A stretch of 9,293 bases of DNA from Bacteroidales bacterium (GTDB lineage: Bacteria; Bacteroidota; Bacteroidia; Bacteroidales; WRGA01), in contig JAITHZ010000136.1 of assembly GCA_031279795.1 (NCBI GenBank), forward strand, positions 1 through 9,293, in the 5' to 3' direction. The position numbers were made by a program, and so were the translations under genes. The notes under the pieces are model-generated. The model was given only the letters and a program-made list of their open reading frames with translations. It was not told the origin of the DNA and ran no database searches. Below are positions 5,042 to 9,293 of the stretch, piece by piece. The first letter of the stretch is position 1. Every line of letters starts with the position of its first letter.

Positions 5042-5674
5042 TTACTTCAATTTCGGTGGTTTATAATATCCTTCTGCGATATTTGTTACAACCCTTTTAT
5101 ATGTCGACAGATTCTGTCTGGAGTAATAATAATGAGCGCCTTTCAGTTTTTCATTTATTGAAAAATCAGGAAAACCTATCCACCCGGCTGTGTCGTCGCA
5201 GAGAAGGTTGTATTTCCACAAGACAGCGATCATTTCTTCAGATAAGGGAAATTCTTTATCCCACCAGTAAAACAGCTTTCCGTCTTTTTCGATATGACGC
5301 GACGGCAACTTTCCTTTGCTTCCAACGGTTGTTTGAGCCGTGTACAGAAACTGGTCGCAACATCTATCACCGTCTGTAGCAATACGGTGTGGACTGATGG
5401 TTACTAATACTAAATCGTCATGATATGTATCCGTATACCAGCGGGACGCTTCGCGATCAAAGGCGAGGCTGTATACGGAATCCACAAAGGATACCGCAAA
5501 TATCGAATCTTGTTTATACAGTTTACAGGAAGTCGAAAAATCCAGCATCGAATGGCGAATAACGGCGTCTTTCACATGCTCTCCGCTACTTGTCAACGTG
5601 ATATGTACAGGTTTGCAGCCGACAAAAAAAACAATAACAAGTATGGTTGATACTGTTGACAGGCTTGTTTTCAT
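5042..5674 (-). CDS. Hypothetical lipoprotein, 210 residues
   Basis: The N-terminus MKTSLSTVSTILVIVFFVGC is a typical lipoprotein signal with lipobox FVGC and Cys20. The mature part is polar and aromatic, with Cys at about 50, 105, 106 and 159, a WWDKEFPLSEEM stretch and a YYYSRQNLSTYKR stretch near the end. I recognise no family and no catalytic motif. It follows the TolC-type gene after 71 bases on the same strand, so read-through from the pump operon is possible. The gap has an AT-only inverted repeat (5724-5738) but no clear promoter. Its base composition is more AT-rich than the pump genes on one side and the Yip1 gene on the other, so it may be a later insertion. Envelope location is likely. 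Function is unknown. Confidence 0.7.
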   Translation of the reverse strand: MKTSLSTVSTILVIVFFVGCKPVHITLTSSGEHVKDAVIRHSMLDFSTSCKLYKQDSIFAVSFVDSVYSLAFDREASRWYTDTYHDDLVLVTISPHRIATDGDRCCDQFLYTAQTTVGSKGKLPSRHIEKDGKLFYWWDKEFPLSEEMIAVLWKYNLLCDDTAGWIGFPDFSINEKLKGAHYYYSRQNLSTYKRVVTNIAEGYYKPPKLK

Positions 5675-5745
5675 TTTTCGATATGGAGATTTGCGTCTTG
5701 TTCCGAAACAGTTTGACAGATATTTAATTGATAATTAAGGCTGGA

Positions 5746-7071
5746 TTACTGCTCAACATATACATATTTCAGAATCTCGCCGCTCAGTTGCAGCAGAGAG
5801 ATTTCACAGAGTTTGATGTTGTATTCGGCAATGGAACGACGTTCTTCGGCTTCCAGCAGATTGTTTTGCGCTTCGCGCAGTTCGATGCCGGCCAGATCGC
5901 CCAGCCGGTAACGCTCAAGCGCGATGGCGTAATGCTGCTGGGCTACGCCAAGATTTTCCTTTTCAAACTCCCACAATTCAATATTATTCCGATAAGCCAT
6001 CCACAGGTTGGAATGGTCGGCTTTGAGCGAGAGTTCCAGTTCTTGCCGGCGCAGTTCGCTGTTGTTGATTTTGAGACGGGCGTTGCGCTGTTCGCGTCGT
6101 CGGTTCATTCCGTCGAAAAGAGAGAAGCCAACCGTGAGTCCGCAGTTGAATCCCAATCGCCGCTGCAAGTCTGTTGCACCTGTTCCCATCCAGTCGGCCG
6201 TGTATCCGTATCCGGCATTCAGGCGCACATAAGGATAGTTGCGGCTACGGGCTTTTCTGTAATCCAGTTCCGACAGCGTCCTGTTTCGTTCTGCCGCCAG
6301 CAGGGTGGCGTTATTAGTGAGCGTGTTGTTCCACAGCATCTTTTCATCCAGCAGCGTATTGACGTCAATAACCGAATCGCGAATCCGGATACGACGGTTT
6401 ATTTCGTCCAGCGCCATCAATTCGTTCAGGCGGATGCGCGAGGCATGTAAGGTTTCAAACTGGGTGAACAGCCGGGAGCTGTCGGCATTGAAATCCACTT
6501 GTGCCTGATTCATATTCATGCGCGAGGCCGAACCGATCAAATAACGTTCCTCGACAATGCGTAAACGTTCTCTGGAAAGACTGACGGCATAGCGGAGATT
6601 TTTCAGGCGGATGATCTGACGTACCAAGTTATAATATTCGCCCGCGATGTTTGCAATGAAGTCTTCGATTGCAATACGTGTGTTCAGTTCGCCCAGCCGT
6701 TGCAATTCCTTCAGTCCGGCATATTCCGCCTGCATACCGAAGCCGTCGAAGAGCGTCCAGTTCAGATTCAGTCCCACATTGGCTGTTTCCGAATGTATGC
6801 CGGTGGATTTTTCGGTCGCGCCGTTTGTCAGGCGGTTGTTGTAGTTGTAGGAGTTTCCGCCGAGGCTTGCGTTCATGTCGAGCGTTGGCAGGTAACCTGC
6901 ATTACCGGGCGTGGCATTGTTGGCCGCTGTCTGCTCTTCGTTGCGTACGATGCGGAGGGAATAATTCCGCTCCAGTCCTGTTTCAATACATTGTTTCAGG
7001 CTGAAAACTTCCTGTGCGGAAAGGCCGGCATGAAGCGCAGCCAGCATCATTATCGGGAATATCCGTTTCAT
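5746..7071 (-). CDS. TolC-family outer-membrane efflux protein
   Basis: A 441-residue protein with a cleavable signal peptide (MKRIFPIMMLAALHAGLSAQ, cut near residue 20) and the usual start of the mature domain, EVFSLKQCIETGLERNYSLR. The rest shows the long alternating helix and strand pattern of outer-membrane efflux proteins, with two similar halves, including NLNWTLFDGFGMQAEYAGL in the first and GLTVGFSLFDGMNRRREQR in the second. The length fits the family. It should form the trimeric outer-membrane and periplasmic channel that receives drugs or other substrates from the RND pump. Its ATG overlaps the stop of the RND gene (ATGA at 7068-7071), indicating translational coupling in one operon. 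Substrates cannot be told from the sequence. Confidence 0.93.
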   Translation of the reverse strand: MKRIFPIMMLAALHAGLSAQEVFSLKQCIETGLERNYSLRIVRNEEQTAANNATPGNAGYLPTLDMNASLGGNSYNYNNRLTNGATEKSTGIHSETANVGLNLNWTLFDGFGMQAEYAGLKELQRLGELNTRIAIEDFIANIAGEYYNLVRQIIRLKNLRYAVSLSRERLRIVEERYLIGSASRMNMNQAQVDFNADSSRLFTQFETLHASRIRLNELMALDEINRRIRIRDSVIDVNTLLDEKMLWNNTLTNNATLLAAERNRTLSELDYRKARSRNYPYVRLNAGYGYTADWMGTGATDLQRRLGFNCGLTVGFSLFDGMNRRREQRNARLKINNSELRRQELELSLKADHSNLWMAYRNNIELWEFEKENLGVAQQHYAIALERYRLGDLAGIELREAQNNLLEAEERRSIAEYNIKLCEISLLQLSGEILKYVYVEQ

Positions 7072-9293
7072 TGATTCTTTTTTGAAGTTTGCAAATCGGT
7101 AGAAATAAAACTGTACATGGCCGGCACAACGTAAAGCGTCATGAAGGTAGAGAGCAACATGCCTCCGACCACGGCTACGCCCATCGCAATTCGCCCGTTT
7201 GCTCCTTCGCCGGAAGCAAACATCAGCGGCAACGACCCCAGAATGGTTGATATACTGGTCATCAAAATCGGACGCAGGCGTTGCACGGAAGCGGAGTGAA
7301 TGGCTTCTGCCTTGCTCAGTCCCGCGTGTTGACGCTGATTCGCAAATTCCACAATCAGAATTCCGTTTTTCGCTACCAGTCCGATCAGCATGATGATACC
7401 GATCTGACTGAAGATATTCATGGTAATGTGCTCGGCTACCATGAATATCAACGCGCCGGAGATGGCCAGCGGAACGGTGAACATAATCACCAGCGGGTCT
7501 TTAAAACTCTCGAACTGGGCGGCCAGCACAAGGTATATCAACAACAAGGCCAGTATCAAGGCAAACATCAGGCTGGATGAACTCTCGCGAAACTCCCGCG
7601 ATTCTCCGGACAGGTCGGTACGGAATGTTTCATCCAGCGTTTCCCGAGCAATACGATCCATCTCTTCCAGCCCGTCCCCAACGGTGTATCCCCTGTTCAG
7701 TCCCGAATTGACGGTGGAAGAAACAAAACGGTTGAACCGATACAACTGCGGCGGTGCGACGGTCTCGCTCAGCGTAACCAGATTGTCCAACTGAATCATA
7801 TTTCCGGTACTGCTGCGCACGTAGATGGATTTCAGGTCTAAGGGCGTATTGCGCTGCTGACGGTTGATTTCTCCCAGAATCTGATACTGCTTCCCATTCA
7901 TGTAGAAATATCCGATCCGCTGTCCGCTCAAGGCGTATTGCAAGGTCTGCGCAATATTCTGCGTACTGACGCCAAGCAAGGTTGCCTTGTCGCGGTCTAT
8001 TTCGATGTGCGTTTCCGGCTTGGTGAACTTCAGGTTCGCATCCGCCATTTGGAGCGTCTGGCTTTCGCTGACCTTACGCATAAATTCGGGCAGGAACTCG
8101 CGCAGTTTTTCGATATTTGTCGCCTGCAGTACGTATTGTATCGGCATACCGCCCCGTCGTCCGCCGAAGGTTGACTGTTGCTGGACGAAAGCGCGTGCGT
8201 CGGTTTTTTTCCGCACCAGCGTCGAGAGCTGTTCGGCTATATCCGACTGTTTTCGCTCCCGCTCCCGAATGTCCGACAGCGTGACGCTCACGAAGGCATC
8301 TCCCGTCATGGAACGGTTCACCACTGCAACCGCTTCGGGCACGACCGAATCGACTACCTGTTCGATTTGCAACGCATAATCGCGATAAAACTCAAACGTA
8401 GCTCCTTCCGGAGCGCGTGCATTGATGGATATCATCGAACGGTCTTCCAGCGGAGACAATTCGGCGCGGATTTGTCCCCACAAGTAAAATATGGTAAAGA
8501 AGAGAAGCGCCACCAGCGGAAACACCCAAACTCTGCGCTTCAGAAAGGCCGCCAGCGATACGGAGTAGATGCGATTCAGTCCTTCAAAAAAAGGTTCGGT
8601 AGCGGCGGCCAGCCGGTTTTTCCGCTCTCTTTGCCGAAGCAGTTTGGTAGCGCACATCGGAGTAAACGTGAGCGCTACGACGGATGATATCAGCACAGCG
8701 CCTGCGATGACTACGCCAAACTCCTTGAACAGCCGGCCGGTCATTCCTTCCATAAACACAATCGGCATAAAGACGGCAATCAGCGTAACCGTCGTGGAGA
8801 TTACGGCAAAGAAGATTTCTTTAGAGCCTTCGATACCGGCTTCTATCGGCGTCATGCCGCGTTCAATGCGAATGTAGATGTTTTCTGCCACCACAATGGC
8901 GTCGTCCACCACCAACCCGACCGACAGGACGATTGCCAGCATCGTCAATACGTTAATCGAAAAGCCGGCTACGTACATGATGAAGAATGCGCCGACAAGA
9001 GAGACGGGAATAACGATTACCGGTACCAGTGTCACGCGCCAGTCGCGCAGGAAAAGGAAAATAATCAGCGCCACCAGCAGGAAGGCAATGTAAATCGTTT
9101 CCTGCACTTCGGAGATGGAGGCGCGGATGAAGCGGGTATTGTCGTACACTACGCCGATGTTCACATCTTCGGGAACATCTTTGCCAATCTGTTCGATTCG
9201 TTTGTATGCCTCGTCGGCAATCTCAATATGATTGGCGCCGGGCTGAGGAATAATGACAACCATGACAGCCGGCTCGCCGTTCTTGGTCATGCG
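7068..9293 (-). CDS. RND (HAE-1 type) efflux permease, N-terminus outside window
   Basis: The frame is open to the right edge. The 741 visible residues are the C-terminal part of a protein that is normally about 1,030-1,050 residues long. The ATG at 9290 is internal: it lies in the segment RMTKNGEPAV, which corresponds to a periplasmic region near residue 280 of AcrB. Seen in order are TM2-TM6 with the proton-relay pair in GLVVDDAIVVAENI (Asp129/Asp130 from the ATG at 9290), the GSKEIFFAVISTTVTLIAVF segment, the second periplasmic loop (about 285-570), and TM8-TM12 with the relay Lys in GLVAKNGILIVEF (Lys641) and RLRPILMTS. All key charged residues are present, so the pump should be active. 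It exports drugs or other amphiphiles with proton import, working with a membrane fusion protein (expected upstream, not seen) and the TolC-type protein encoded next. Confidence 0.95.
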   Translation of the reverse strand, partial: RMTKNGEPAVMVVIIPQPGANHIEIADEAYKRIEQIGKDVPEDVNIGVVYDNTRFIRASISEVQETIYIAFLLVALIIFLFLRDWRVTLVPVIVIPVSLVGAFFIMYVAGFSINVLTMLAIVLSVGLVVDDAIVVAENIYIRIERGMTPIEAGIEGSKEIFFAVISTTVTLIAVFMPIVFMEGMTGRLFKEFGVVIAGAVLISSVVALTFTPMCATKLLRQRERKNRLAAATEPFFEGLNRIYSVSLAAFLKRRVWVFPLVALLFFTIFYLWGQIRAELSPLEDRSMISINARAPEGATFEFYRDYALQIEQVVDSVVPEAVAVVNRSMTGDAFVSVTLSDIRERERKQSDIAEQLSTLVRKKTDARAFVQQQSTFGGRRGGMPIQYVLQATNIEKLREFLPEFMRKVSESQTLQMADANLKFTKPETHIEIDRDKATLLGVSTQNIAQTLQYALSGQRIGYFYMNGKQYQILGEINRQQRNTPLDLKSIYVRSSTGNMIQLDNLVTLSETVAPPQLYRFNRFVSSTVNSGLNRGYTVGDGLEEMDRIARETLDETFRTDLSGESREFRESSSSLMFALILALLLIYLVLAAQFESFKDPLVIMFTVPLAISGALIFMVAEHITMNIFSQIGIIMLIGLVAKNGILIVEFANQRQHAGLSKAEAIHSASVQRLRPILMTSISTILGSLPLMFASGEGANGRIAMGVAVVGGMLLSTFMTLYVVPAMYSFISTDLQTSKKNQ

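Noticed and set aside
5724..5738. AT-only inverted repeat after the TolC gene as a terminator
   Set aside because: The 6-bp stem has no GC pairs and no T tract follows on the minus strand.
6647..9093. Several plus-strand frames of 65-169 residues
   Set aside because: They are antisense to the TolC and RND genes, whose protein motifs are unmistakable.

Overview
The window looks like chromosomal DNA of a gut-type Bacteroidales bacterium (Bacteroides, Parabacteroides or a relative). The basis is indirect: NVEALA-type small peptides, 6-bladed beta-propeller lipoproteins, AT-rich A-rich start contexts without clear Shine-Dalgarno sites, and promoter elements matching the Bacteroidetes -7 motif TAnnTTTG. 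I cannot name the genus.

Left half (1-4240, plus strand, AT-rich): a repeated accessory locus. It holds the 3' end of a propeller lipoprotein gene, a terminator/promoter block, two adjacent NVEALA-type peptide genes, a 12-bp perfect inverted repeat, a complete propeller lipoprotein gene, a third NVEALA-type gene, a strong intrinsic terminator, a second complete propeller lipoprotein gene, and a second copy of the terminator/promoter block. The two blocks match at 64 of 65 positions, and the two lipoprotein genes in front of them are almost identical at their 3' ends. This points to duplication with later gene conversion. The second promoter copy faces no recognisable gene. It runs into about seven 42-bp tandem repeats, most carrying a 6-bp hairpin with a GGGG loop. 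The peptides share a hydrophobic N-terminus and the N-I-E-A-L-(A/G) motif but have unrelated Cys-containing tails. The locus therefore looks like a diversifying set of exported small peptides with surface or periplasmic lipoprotein partners. Its function is unknown to me.

Middle (4251-5674, minus strand): a higher-GC Yip1-family membrane protein gene broken by one in-frame amber codon, a short possible gene remnant, a probable terminator, and an unrecognised AT-richer lipoprotein gene.

Right (5746-9293, minus strand): a TolC-type outer-membrane factor gene and, overlapping it by ATGA, the C-terminal 741 residues of an HAE-1-type RND efflux permease whose start lies beyond the right edge. They are an operon for a tripartite drug-efflux pump. 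A membrane fusion protein gene is expected just outside the window. The plus-strand peptide locus and the minus-strand genes converge at about 4240-4250.
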